From an uncultured Flavobacteriaceae bacterium (GTDB lineage: Bacteria; Bacteroidota; Bacteroidia; Flavobacteriales; Flavobacteriaceae), in assembly GCA_913052585.1 (NCBI GenBank), contig CAJXEB010000003.1, forward strand, positions 1 to 64,000: a DNA stretch of 64,000 nt. The letters run 5' to 3'. The notes under the pieces were generated by a model that saw nothing but the letters and a program-made list of their open reading frames with translations, made no database searches and was not told where the DNA came from. Positions 10,338 through 20,013 of this stretch are shown here, piece by piece; the first letter of the stretch is position 1; every line of letters starts with the position of its first letter. The position numbers were made by a program, and so were the translations under genes.

Positions 10338-11795
10338 TTAAAATTTTAGCTCTGTAGCTGGGATTCCAAAAAATAATTCTAATACTTTTAATTTAAAAAT
10401 ATAGTCGTATTTAGATCGATTGACTTCAATATTTGATTGACTGTATCTTAGTTTTGATTGACTAAATTCAAACGAATTTGTTAAACCTACATCGAATCTT
10501 GTTTTAGCATATTCATAAGCTAATTCTTGAGACTCAAAAGAGGCAAGTGCAGCATCATAAGCTTTTTTAGATCCTTCTGCATCAACATAAGCTTGATAAA
10601 CTGAAGATTCTAAATCTAATTTAGCTTGCTCTAATTGATATTCGTTTCTTTTAACATTTACTAAATTTCTTTTCACATTGTTTCGTGTAGAAAAACCATT
10701 AAATATTGGCATACTCAAGTTTAAACCATAAGAGATACCATCGTTATCTGATAATTGATCTACAAATGGTTTAGCGGGATTTTCTACTAAACTCGTATTA
10801 GGAACTTCAGTAAGAACTGCTTCACCAGTAGTACCTACATAACCAATTTGAGTTGTTAGCGTAGGATTATTTGGATCTGTAATTGACGAAATCCTAGGAA
10901 TATCAGTTTCTCTAGTATTGTAATTGAAAAACGCATTAATTGTTGGCCAATAAATACTTTTTGAAATTTCTAAATCTTTTTGAGCGACACTCATATTTTG
11001 CTCAGCAATTTTTACCTCGTATCTATTTTCTTTAGCAGAATTGATTACTTCATCAACGCTCTTTCCTGAAAGCTCTGATAAGATTACAGAAAATTCTTGT
11101 TCTGCAATATCAAAATTCTCATAATCCTTAATTAATAACAACTGTGCTAAACTTACTAAGGAGATTCTAACATTACTTTCTGAAGTAACAATAGCTTGTT
11201 TTTCTTGAGCACTAACTGCTTTTATTTCTAACAAATCTCCTTTTGGTAAAACACCTGCATCAACTAATTCTTGTGTTCGTGAAATTTGTTCTTCGGTAAC
11301 TTTGTTTTGTTCACTAGCTACTTGAAGATTCGCTTTAGTTAATAAAACTTGTAAATACCCATTGGCGACAAACAAAGCAATATCATCTTTAATTTTGCTT
11401 GAACTATATTGAGATGAAAGTTGCAACATTTTTGCTTTTTGCAATTCTCTATGATTACGTAATCCACCAAATACAGTAACTCCTGCAGATATATTATAAG
11501 ACGAACTCCTTGAAGTAATATTTCTTAACACTCCAGTAGTTATATCTTGCGTAAGTCCTGTATTCCAACTGTTTCCAACTGATCCATTTATGGATGGCAA
11601 GAAATTCCCAATGGCATCACTTTTTGTAATATCTGAATTTTCAATTTCTAATTCAGATTGTTTTACAGAGATATTATTCTCTATTGCATACGCAACACAT
11701 TCTTGAAGCGTCCAATTTTTATTCTGTGCAGTAAGTGTTACTCCAGTACTTAAGAGTAAACACATAATTACAAATTTTTTCATATTGATATTCAT
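10338..11795 (-). CDS. TolC family outer membrane efflux protein
   Basis: WTLQECVAYAIENNISVKQSELEIENS... OEP repeat architecture; the ORF's N-terminal extension to 11870 overlaps the upstream adaptor, start MNINMKKFVIMCLLLSTGVTLTAQ more likely. Confidence 0.92.
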   Translation of the reverse strand: MNINMKKFVIMCLLLSTGVTLTAQNKNWTLQECVAYAIENNISVKQSELEIENSDITKSDAIGNFLPSINGSVGNSWNTGLTQDITTGVLRNITSRSSSYNISAGVTVFGGLRNHRELQKAKMLQLSSQYSSSKIKDDIALFVANGYLQVLLTKANLQVASEQNKVTEEQISRTQELVDAGVLPKGDLLEIKAVSAQEKQAIVTSESNVRISLVSLAQLLLIKDYENFDIAEQEFSVILSELSGKSVDEVINSAKENRYEVKIAEQNMSVAQKDLEISKSIYWPTINAFFNYNTRETDIPRISSITDPNNPTLTTQIGYVGTTGEAVLTEVPNTSLVENPAKPFVDQLSDNDGISYGLNLSMPIFNGFSTRNNVKRNLVNVKRNEYQLEQAKLDLESSVYQAYVDAEGSKKAYDAALASFESQELAYEYAKTRFDVGLTNSFEFSQSKLRYSQSNIEVNRSKYDYIFKLKVLELFFGIPATELKF

Positions 11796-11856
11796 TGTTG
11801 AATTGGTCTTTGAAATATTAAAAATGTTACAATTTTTGATGAAATAAAAACAATTA

Positions 11857-13017
11857 TTATCCTCTACCAAAGCTAGAGGCAGGTTTTAATTGATTCCAAA
11901 CTTTTATTTTATCGCTTTCAGTTATACCTGATTTCACTTCCACATTAATTCCATCACTAATGCCTAATTCGATATCTTTTCTTTCAAATTCTTGATCACC
12001 AACTTCAACTTCTACAAAAGGTAGTTTCGTTTTTGGATCGTATTGAACTAAAGCTTCTTTTAATGCCATTACACTATCTGCTCTTGCCAATATTATAGAA
12101 GCGTTTGCACTTAATCCTGCACGAATAAAAGTAGAATCTGTTTTGTTAAGTGTTCCTTTAATTTCAAATTGGATCGCCCCATTTTCTTCTACTCCTTTTG
12201 GAGCGATATAATCTAATATAGCGTCAAATTTTTTATTTTCAATCGCACCTACTGTAATTTCTAGTGGTAGGTTTTCTTTAATCTTTCCAACTTCACTTTC
12301 ATCTACTTTTCCTTCAAAAATCATATTCCCAACATCGGCAATAATTGCAATGGTAGTTCCGTCGTTAAAATTATTTGCTTCAATTACTTGATTTCCTGTT
12401 TTAACCGGAACATCTAATACCATACCAGAAACGGTTGCTCTTATCTCTGTATTAGCTGCTGCTCCCATTCCGCTAGTAGTTCCAGTTTTTACGATATCGT
12501 AATTTTGATGCGCATTATTTAAGCTAATTTGTTCTTGTTTATAACGTTGTCTTGCTTGATCATAAGACAATTGTGCAGTATCAAACTCATTAGACGAAAT
12601 AACTCCTTTTTCGTGCAATTCTTTCTGTCTGTTATAAATGTTTTCCTGATTCTTAAATGCCAATCGTGCAGTTTCAACCTGAGTATTAATACTGTTGATA
12701 TTATTTTTAGCACTATTTAACGAAGATATATTAGGCACCACTTTTACTTTAGCTAGTAAATCTCCTGCTTCAACATATTCCCCAGCTTCAACAAATATTT
12801 CAGCAATTATTCCTGAAATATTTGGTTTGATAAGTACTTCTTCTTTAGGAACTATACTCCCAGTTGCCACCGTTTTTTTAATAATAGTTTCAGTAGCTGG
12901 GGATTGAGTTTCATATACAACAGGGTCCTCTTGGTTTTTACTATATAACCAATACATAGCTGTCGAAAATAATACGACTATAGCTATTAATATTACGATG
13001 GTTGCTCTTTTTTTCAT
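11857..13017 (-). CDS. Efflux periplasmic adaptor subunit (MacA/HlyD-like), second paralog
   Basis: ETIIKKTVATGSIVPKEEVLIKPNISGIIAEIFVEAGEYVEAGDLLAKVKV. Confidence 0.9.
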   Translation of the reverse strand: MKKRATIVILIAIVVLFSTAMYWLYSKNQEDPVVYETQSPATETIIKKTVATGSIVPKEEVLIKPNISGIIAEIFVEAGEYVEAGDLLAKVKVVPNISSLNSAKNNINSINTQVETARLAFKNQENIYNRQKELHEKGVISSNEFDTAQLSYDQARQRYKQEQISLNNAHQNYDIVKTGTTSGMGAAANTEIRATVSGMVLDVPVKTGNQVIEANNFNDGTTIAIIADVGNMIFEGKVDESEVGKIKENLPLEITVGAIENKKFDAILDYIAPKGVEENGAIQFEIKGTLNKTDSTFIRAGLSANASIILARADSVMALKEALVQYDPKTKLPFVEVEVGDQEFERKDIELGISDGINVEVKSGITESDKIKVWNQLKPASSFGRG

Positions 13018-13047
13018 TCTTATTTATATTCAAATATTAAATTCTTA

Positions 13048-14319
13048 TTAATCTGTTCGTAATGCATCTACAGGCTTTATTTTTATCGCTGTTTGTGCTG
13101 GTATTAAACCGGCTAGTAATCCTGATATTATTAAAATTGTTAATGCAATTAATACAACGCCTATGTTAACAGATGGGTTTAAAAACATCATATCTGACGT
13201 ATCCATTCCATCTAATATATTATTTACTAATACCAATAATCCAGACGCTAAAGCGATACCAGCCATCCCTGAAATTATGGTAAGAAAAATAGATTCTAAT
13301 AAGATCTGAGATCGAATACCCCAAGGAGTTGCGCCAAGAGCTCTTCTAATTCCTATCTCTTTTGTTCTTTCCTTAACTACAATTAGCATAATATTACTAA
13401 TTCCAATAATTCCTGAAAGCAATACTAATATTCCAACAAAATAAGCAACAAAGTTTAGTGCTACAAAAAGTCCATTTATTTTACTGAATTCTTCATATAA
13501 GTCGAAGTGACCAATGGCTCTATCATCTTCTGGATGGATAGTATGTCGGGACTTCATTAAATCAAATATATCATCTTTCAATTCTGTAATTGTAGTGTCA
13601 TCTTCTGCTGTAATTGCCATCCAACCTACTCTATTCCCCATATTAAAAGCCTGTGAGAAAGCCGTAAATGGAACAAATATTTCTTTTTGTCCTTCTTCAG
13701 CATCCCCGTCATTAGATTTTTTATTATAAGTCCCGATGACCATAAAGTTGACCCCGTTTATTTTAATATAAGTCCCTAATACTTCTTCGCCTGTTTCATA
13801 TAATTCACTTCTTACACCGCTACCAATTATTGCAACTTTTCTTTTTTCATTAATATCTGAGTAATTAATAAACCTCCCCAAGGTGATATCCATGGGTTGT
13901 TGTTCAATAAACTCCGGGTAATCTCCATAAACATTATATGCTCCTGTATTTAATCCTCTTACCACATTGTTAGTCCCTCTAAATCCTCCTAATTGATTTC
14001 TTGGAGAAATATAGCGAAGATTTGGAATGTCTCGTCTTATTGCATCTACATCTTCAATTTTAAATCTATATCTTCTCCCTTTAGGAAGACCTTTATAGGG
14101 TTTAGAAGCAGTTTGAGACCACATAAACATAGAATTTGTAGCCATACCATCAAAACCTTGTTTTACCCCATTTTCGAGGCCATTTCCAGCTGCTAATAGA
14201 ATAACAAGAATAAAGATTCCCCATAATACTCCAAAAGAAGTCAATAAAGTCCTAAACCAATTAGAACTCAGTGCCTCCAATATTTCTGCCCAGCTATCTC
14301 TACTAAACAATTTACTCAT
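13048..14319 (-). CDS. ABC transporter permease, MacB/FtsX-like (paralog of next gene)
   Basis: MacB_PCD + FtsX: GIIGISNIMLIVVKERTKEIGIRRALGATPWGIRSQILLESIFLT. Confidence 0.93.
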   Translation of the reverse strand: MSKLFSRDSWAEILEALSSNWFRTLLTSFGVLWGIFILVILLAAGNGLENGVKQGFDGMATNSMFMWSQTASKPYKGLPKGRRYRFKIEDVDAIRRDIPNLRYISPRNQLGGFRGTNNVVRGLNTGAYNVYGDYPEFIEQQPMDITLGRFINYSDINEKRKVAIIGSGVRSELYETGEEVLGTYIKINGVNFMVIGTYNKKSNDGDAEEGQKEIFVPFTAFSQAFNMGNRVGWMAITAEDDTTITELKDDIFDLMKSRHTIHPEDDRAIGHFDLYEEFSKINGLFVALNFVAYFVGILVLLSGIIGISNIMLIVVKERTKEIGIRRALGATPWGIRSQILLESIFLTIISGMAGIALASGLLVLVNNILDGMDTSDMMFLNPSVNIGVVLIALTILIISGLLAGLIPAQTAIKIKPVDALRTD

Positions 14320-15556
14320 CTCTCAATGCTTCTATGGGTTTAATACTCGATGCTCTATATGCTGGAAAAAATCCTGCAATAGCACCTGCTATTACTAATA
14401 TCAAAACGGTTGTAAATGCTACTTTAAAATCTACAGAAGGGTTTTTAATATAATCCGTTTCTATCAATGGCCCTACTAATTCAAGGAGAACCAAACTAAA
14501 AATTAGACCAAGAAACCCTGCAATTGACGTTACAAATATAGATTCGTGTAAAATCATCCCTATGATAGAAATAGGTTGTGCACCAATGGCTTTTCTTATG
14601 CCTATTTCTTTAGTTCGCTCTTTTACAATAATCAACATAATGTTACTTACTCCAACGATTCCCGCTATTATGGTACATATCCCAACTCCCCAAAAAAACC
14701 ATCGAATCATAAACATTAAATCATAGAATCGTTTTGCGTTTTCTAAGGAATTATTAATTTGAACCGCACGATCATCTGTTGGTGAAATAATATGTTTTGC
14801 TTTTAGATCCGCTTCTAATTTTGCTGTAAAAGCTTCGGAAGCAGCTAAGGCATCCTCAAACTTATCTTGTTTCTCCAGTGTAAAGGCCATAGAACGAAGC
14901 TTATCTCCTGCATTAAAAACACGCTGAGCGGTAGTTAGTGGTATGAAAATTCTATTTTCTTCTCGCTCTCCTCCTGGATCTGTATAAATTCCAACTACTT
15001 TAAATTTTACTCCAGAAACCTCAATGTATTCGCCTATTGCATTTTCTTTTTTAAACAAATCTTGATATACCCTTTGTCCAATTATTGCAACTTTTTCGTA
15101 AGCGTCATTATCACCTTGATTAATAAATCTTCCAGTTGTAAGTGTAGCGTTTTCTAGAAATTGATAATCTCCCAGAACTCCTTCTACTCGGTAACTTCCG
15201 TTTTCAGTTTTATAAGTGGTTATTTGCCCCCATCTACTGTAAACTCCAGATTTGTATTCTAACTGATCCTCATTCTTGGTTTCAGCCATTTCGTAATCTG
15301 CATTGTCTAATTGGATTCTTCGTCCTGGATTTAAACCCTTATAGCTTTCTGAAGTAACCCCAGTCCATACAGAAATTCTATTGGTAGCATCTTGTTCAAA
15401 CTCTGATGCTACCCCATTTTGCATTCCTTGTCCAATAGCCAATAAAATGACCAATATAAATATTCCAGAAGCTACAGAAAGCCCTGTTAAAAAAGTTCGC
15501 AATTTATTTTTGCGAATGGTTTCGAATATTTCTTGCCAACGTTCTAAACTAAACAT
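14312..15556 (-). CDS. ABC transporter permease, MacB/FtsX-like
   Basis: GIVGVSNIMLIIVKERTKEIGIRKAIGAQPISIIGMILHESIFVT; overlaps the next gene by 8 bp. Confidence 0.93.
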   Translation of the reverse strand: MFSLERWQEIFETIRKNKLRTFLTGLSVASGIFILVILLAIGQGMQNGVASEFEQDATNRISVWTGVTSESYKGLNPGRRIQLDNADYEMAETKNEDQLEYKSGVYSRWGQITTYKTENGSYRVEGVLGDYQFLENATLTTGRFINQGDNDAYEKVAIIGQRVYQDLFKKENAIGEYIEVSGVKFKVVGIYTDPGGEREENRIFIPLTTAQRVFNAGDKLRSMAFTLEKQDKFEDALAASEAFTAKLEADLKAKHIISPTDDRAVQINNSLENAKRFYDLMFMIRWFFWGVGICTIIAGIVGVSNIMLIIVKERTKEIGIRKAIGAQPISIIGMILHESIFVTSIAGFLGLIFSLVLLELVGPLIETDYIKNPSVDFKVAFTTVLILVIAGAIAGFFPAYRASSIKPIEALRDE

Positions 15557-16256
15557 TTTCTAGTTTTTTTACCCTTACTTGTTCTACCGCAGAATCATCA
15601 ATAATAACACCATCTTTTAAATTCACTATTCGCTTACACATATGTGCTATATCGTCTTCGTGAGTCACCACTAAAATGGTTTTTCCTTCATCGTTTATTC
15701 CTTGAATTAATTCCATTACTTCATACGAAGTTTTACTATCCAAGGCTCCAGTAGGCTCATCTGCCAAAAGAACTTTTGGATCACTTGCCAATGCCCTTGC
15801 AATAGCAACACGTTGTTTTTGTCCTCCAGAAAGTTCGCTTGGCAAATGTTCTGCCCAATCTGCCAACCCTACTTTTTCTAGATAATGCATTGCTTTTTCC
15901 ATTCGAATATTGCGTTTTACTCCTTGATAATATAAAGGCATTGCAACATTGTCTAGAGCATTTTTATAATTTATTAAATTGAAGGATTGAAAGATAAATC
16001 CTAAAAATTTGTTTCTGTATTGAGCAGCCACCTTTTCGTTAAGATTTTTTATTAAGGTTCCATCGAGATGATAACTCCCTTCTTCAGCTTCATCAAGAAT
16101 TCCTAATATATTTAGAAGTGTAGATTTTCCAGAACCTGATGAACCCATTATTGCTACCATTTCACCTTCAGAAACTTCAAAATTAATTCCTTTTAAAACG
16201 TGAAGAGAATTACTTCCCATCTTATAGGATTTATGCAAGTCTTTAATTTCAATCAT
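15549..16256 (-). CDS. ABC transporter ATP-binding protein (MacB/LolD-like)
   Basis: Walker A GSSGSGKST, signature LSGGQKQRVAIARAL, Walker B VLLADEPTGALD. Confidence 0.95.
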   Translation of the reverse strand: MIEIKDLHKSYKMGSNSLHVLKGINFEVSEGEMVAIMGSSGSGKSTLLNILGILDEAEEGSYHLDGTLIKNLNEKVAAQYRNKFLGFIFQSFNLINYKNALDNVAMPLYYQGVKRNIRMEKAMHYLEKVGLADWAEHLPSELSGGQKQRVAIARALASDPKVLLADEPTGALDSKTSYEVMELIQGINDEGKTILVVTHEDDIAHMCKRIVNLKDGVIIDDSAVEQVRVKKLENV

Positions 16257-16401
16257 GGTTATGTATTAATTATACAAATTACAGGATTTAATATTTGTAA
16301 AATGTGAAAATGGTGTTAAGAAATAACGTTGCATTTCTTACTAATAATTTGAAGTAAGACTCCTAAAGAAAGAAAACGTTACACTATTTACAACATAGAA
16401 A

Positions 16402-16629
16402 TTAAGACTCTTTTGCCTTTTTACGGCTTTTGTAGATTGCATATCCAACCGCTCCTATTAATAAATAAGGAAACACCATTAAATACATGATACCATTATT
16501 AACACCTTTAGATGTTTGACTGTTTTCTTCGCTTTCTAAAACTGCTCGACACATAGCGCATTGAGCTTCAGCAGAAATGGAACAAAAAATAAAAATTATA
16601 GTTACAATTAAAACTGTTTTAATTTTCAT
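16402..16629 (-). CDS. Small membrane protein with CAMC motif, unknown function
   Basis: Signal + AQCAMCRAVLESEE... + single TM; last gene of the oxidase-assembly cluster. Confidence 0.75.
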   Translation of the reverse strand: MKIKTVLIVTIIFIFCSISAEAQCAMCRAVLESEENSQTSKGVNNGIMYLMVFPYLLIGAVGYAIYKSRKKAKES

Positions 16630-16638
16630 ACTATATGC

Positions 16639-17166
16639 TTAATAATAAGGTGAGATCATAAAATAAACAATCACCCCAGTAATGGCAACATATAACCATA
16701 ATGGAAATGTTATTCGAGCTATTTTTTTATGTTTTTCAAATTGCCCTGTAATAGCCCTAACATATGTTATTAATACAAATGGGATTACTGTTACAGACAA
16801 AATAATATGTGTTATTAAAATAAAATAATATATATACTTTAATAAACCTTCTCCTCCATACTTTGTAGAATCAGAAGTCATGTGATATGCGATGTATAGC
16901 AGTAAAAAAAGAATTGAGAACAGGATTGCTGTTTTCATTAAATATTCATGATTTCTTCGATTTCCTTTTTTAATTTGAATAACAGAAATTATTAATATAA
17001 CGGCTGTTAATCCATTTATTGTAGCATAAATTGGAGGAAGAAATCCAAGTCGTTCAACACCTGGAATTCGAATACCAAAAAGTGCTGCAACCGCAATGGG
17101 GATAATAATGGATAAGCCCCAAATTAGGCGATTGTATTTTTTATTATTGCTTGTATTCTCTTTCAT
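16639..17166 (-). CDS. DUF420 family membrane protein
   Basis: Multi-TM, NGLTAVILIISVIQIKKGNRRNHEYLMKTA...HIILSVTVIPFVLITYVRAITGQFEKHKKIARITFPLWLYVAITGVIVYFM. Confidence 0.88.
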   Translation of the reverse strand: MKENTSNNKKYNRLIWGLSIIIPIAVAALFGIRIPGVERLGFLPPIYATINGLTAVILIISVIQIKKGNRRNHEYLMKTAILFSILFLLLYIAYHMTSDSTKYGGEGLLKYIYYFILITHIILSVTVIPFVLITYVRAITGQFEKHKKIARITFPLWLYVAITGVIVYFMISPYY

Positions 17167-17807
17167 TATAACAATAGCTTAATATCTTCTTTTAACATTT
17201 GTACGCCTTCATCTTCTAACCCGTTATAATAGACTATGGGATTTCCATTATCATCAATTCTAGATCGAATAAAACCATCTTGATCTATTAAAGCAAAATA
17301 CCCTGAATGTTCGAATCCTCCTTCTGCATTTGAGTCTTCTCCAGCATAAATATTAAATCCTTTATTTGCGAGTTGGTAAATTTTGTCTTTATCTCCTGTT
17401 AGTAAATGCCAATTAGGGTTGGTAATTTTATAATAGCTTGCGTATTCTTTCAAAACTGGGGGTGTATCGGTAGCTGGGTCAATTGTAAACGAAGCGATAG
17501 CCAAATTTGGATTCCCGAAAAATTCATTTTGAATCTTAACCATATTTTTATTCATAATAGGGCAGATTGAAGGGCAAGTAGTAAAAAAGAATTCTACGAT
17601 ATAAACTTTGCCAATATAAGAATCATTATTTATTATTTTTCCATCTTGATTTATAAAACTAAAATTTGGAACTTGCTTTTTATCTTCATTATTTATTACA
17701 ATATACGCTAAATCTGATTGCGTGAAATTATCAACAATTTTAGGAACTGCCCAAATACCAAATACTAAGACAACAAACGATATACCGATATAAGAGTAAT
17801 TCTTCAT
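17166..17807 (-). CDS. SCO family copper chaperone (cytochrome oxidase assembly)
   Basis: VPNFSFINQDGKIINNDSYIGKVYIVEFFFTTCPSICPIMNKNM (CxxxC). Confidence 0.93.
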   Translation of the reverse strand: MKNYSYIGISFVVLVFGIWAVPKIVDNFTQSDLAYIVINNEDKKQVPNFSFINQDGKIINNDSYIGKVYIVEFFFTTCPSICPIMNKNMVKIQNEFFGNPNLAIASFTIDPATDTPPVLKEYASYYKITNPNWHLLTGDKDKIYQLANKGFNIYAGEDSNAEGGFEHSGYFALIDQDGFIRSRIDDNGNPIVYYNGLEDEGVQMLKEDIKLLL

Positions 17808-17811
17808 GTGT

Positions 17812-18474
17812 TTATATTTCTCTTTTAGAATTGTATTTTTTTAGAGCCAAACGATATTCTGCAAGGATAACTCGTACATCGTCACTCATTTTATTATTTA
17901 TCTCTGAATAGATACTAGAATCAAATCCGTACAAAATCCCTAAATCTTCATCATCATCTCTACCTCTTAAACTTCTATCTTTATCAATTATAAAAACATA
18001 AGGTGAAGCCATATTATTATTTAAAGAATAACTGGAACCTAAGGAATTAAATATCTTTTCAATTTCATTTGGCGTACCGTAAACAAAATTCCAGTTCTCA
18101 GGATTTTCTATTTGGGATAAATCTTCTTTTAATAATTTCACTTGAGCTTGTGTCCCATCTGGTGTTAATATGACAAACTGAAAGTCTTTAAATTGATAGT
18201 TTTTCTTATAAATTTTATGAGCCAAATTAAAAGCATTTGCCTGACTTGATTCAATATCATTTCCGAAAAAACATAAAATTGTGATGTGATCTTCTAATTG
18301 CTTAGATCCTCCATTTTCAGTTTTAAATTGATCAATTTCTAAAACATACTCTGTTAATACAGGAAGTTTAGCAAAATGATTAATACCTGAAGAGAAAAAT
18401 AGGTATGCTGTAATAGGAAGCAGAAATAAGATTCCTAGTATTACGAATTTTTTAATTTTATCTGTAGTATTCAC
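17812..18474 (-). CDS. Membrane-anchored thioredoxin-fold/SCO-like protein lacking the CxxxC motif
   Basis: N-terminal TM; HITILCFFGNDIESSQANAFNLAHKIYKKN...YVFIIDKDRSLRGRDDDED; position next to SCO. Confidence 0.6.
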   Translation of the reverse strand: MNTTDKIKKFVILGILFLLPITAYLFFSSGINHFAKLPVLTEYVLEIDQFKTENGGSKQLEDHITILCFFGNDIESSQANAFNLAHKIYKKNYQFKDFQFVILTPDGTQAQVKLLKEDLSQIENPENWNFVYGTPNEIEKIFNSLGSSYSLNNNMASPYVFIIDKDRSLRGRDDDEDLGILYGFDSSIYSEINNKMSDDVRVILAEYRLALKKYNSKREI

Positions 18475-18532
18475 TTTGCAAAAATAGTTGGTAAAATACG
18501 GATGAACAATAAATTACATATTAATTTATAAA

Positions 18533-18568
18533 AAAAAATCCATTCAATAATTGAATGGAGTTTTTTTA
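18533..18568. terminator. Intrinsic terminator
   Basis: aaaaaatccattcaataattgaatggagttttttt hairpin downstream of the COX IV-like gene. Confidence 0.75.
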
Positions 18569-18587
18569 TAATTCTGTTCAATTAAAT

Positions 18588-18971
18588 TTAGAAATTAAAT
18601 TTAATATAATTTTCTTTATAGACATCAAATATATAATTTCCTTCTACTAACAATATAAAAACTAAGTAAATGATTAAGAATACCGCTGTCCAAACTACTG
18701 ATCTTCTTAAACCCATTTTTTCGTCACGCATATGCATAAAATCCCAAGTGATATAATAGGCCTTTATTACGGTAAGTATTAAGAATATCCAATTTAGATA
18801 TTTTAATGCAAACAAACGGTTAGAAATTAAAAATTCAGGCTTTGAAATCCCTAAATAAACTTCAATGATAGTAATTATAGAAAGTAAGGTAAATACACCC
18901 CAGATTTTTGACTGTATAGACTTAAACTTCAGTTTTCCTCTAAATATTGCTAAATTATGATCTTGTGCCAT
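18588..18971 (-). CDS. Cytochrome c oxidase subunit IV-like (caa3-type)
   Basis: Three-TM protein: IWGVFTLLSIITIIEVYLGI...LKYLNWIFLILTVIKAYYITWDFMHMRDEKMGLRR. Confidence 0.85.
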   Translation of the reverse strand: MAQDHNLAIFRGKLKFKSIQSKIWGVFTLLSIITIIEVYLGISKPEFLISNRLFALKYLNWIFLILTVIKAYYITWDFMHMRDEKMGLRRSVVWTAVFLIIYLVFILLVEGNYIFDVYKENYIKFNF

Positions 18972-18991
18972 TTCTTAAATATTATTCTTTT

Positions 18992-19969
18992 TTAAACAAG
19001 GTAAAATACTGTAAATACAAATACCCAAACTAAATCTACAAAGTGCCAATAAAGACCTACTTTTTCGACCATTTCGTAATTCTTTCTTCTGTCGTAAGTT
19101 CCAACAATCACATTAAAGAAAATTATAATATTGAATACAACTCCAGAGAATACGTGGAATCCGTGAAATCCTGTAATAAAGAAGAAGAAATCTGCAAATA
19201 ATGGAGTTCCATATTCATTATGTTTTAGATTGGCACCTTCTACAATAGCTTTCCCGTCGCTTTTTAATTTATCAACAGATTCTGCTCTAGACAAAACGGT
19301 TCGACCTCCACTTTCATCTAAATATTGAGTACGTATTAATATTGATTCGTCTGCTAAGAATCCTTTTGTTACTTCAGCTAAATTTACGCTAGTTCTTGGA
19401 CTTTCAGATAGAAACCAAATACCTTCATTACTTTCCTGAGTAGTTCTTTCAGAATGAATAGGAATTGCAAAATCCCCCAAAGCAACTCTAGATCCATCTT
19501 CTTTTACAAATTGAAGAACTTTCCCTCCATTTGTTTCAACAGCTCCATAACTTCCTTTAATAAAGGTTCCCCACTCCCAAGCTTGAGAACCAACGAAAAT
19601 TAAACCTCCAATGATAGTAAGGAATAAGTAAACGATTACTTTATTTTTCTTTAAATGATGACCAGCATCTACTGCTAACACCATTGTTACAGAAGAAAAT
19701 ATTAATACAAACGTCATAAATGCCACATAATACATCGGGAAATTTCCGTGTATAAATGGAATGTGCGTAAATACCTCATCGGCTATCGGCCAAGAGTCTA
19801 TAAATTTAAATCTAGAAAAGCCGTAAGCGGCAAGAAATCCTGAAAAAGTTAATGCATCAGAAACGATAAAAAACCACATCATCATTTTACCATAACTGGC
19901 ATTTAGTGGTCTGTTTCCTCCGTTCCAAGTTTTATTATCAGTGCTTGGTTTTGCAACTGTAGCGTCCAT
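18992..19969 (-). CDS. Cytochrome c oxidase subunit III with large extramembrane insertion
   Basis: YGKMMMWFFIVSDALTFSGFLAAYGF...SQAWEW...FFFFITGFHGFHVFSGVVFN...GLYWHFVDLVWVFVFTVFYLV. Confidence 0.93.
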   Translation of the reverse strand: MDATVAKPSTDNKTWNGGNRPLNASYGKMMMWFFIVSDALTFSGFLAAYGFSRFKFIDSWPIADEVFTHIPFIHGNFPMYYVAFMTFVLIFSSVTMVLAVDAGHHLKKNKVIVYLFLTIIGGLIFVGSQAWEWGTFIKGSYGAVETNGGKVLQFVKEDGSRVALGDFAIPIHSERTTQESNEGIWFLSESPRTSVNLAEVTKGFLADESILIRTQYLDESGGRTVLSRAESVDKLKSDGKAIVEGANLKHNEYGTPLFADFFFFITGFHGFHVFSGVVFNIIIFFNVIVGTYDRRKNYEMVEKVGLYWHFVDLVWVFVFTVFYLV

Positions 19970-20013
19970 ATAAAATAATTGATTTAAATAGGTGTCAAAA
20001 ATACATATATTTT

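Noticed and set aside
12519-12907. Small ORFs overlapping the second adaptor gene (12519..12713, 12529..12720, 12695..12907)
   Set aside because: Frame-shifted or antisense shadows of the adaptor CDS.
9043-16256. Antibiotic-resistance MacAB call
   Set aside because: The architecture is MacB-like but substrate cannot be inferred; such operons are widespread in Bacteroidota.
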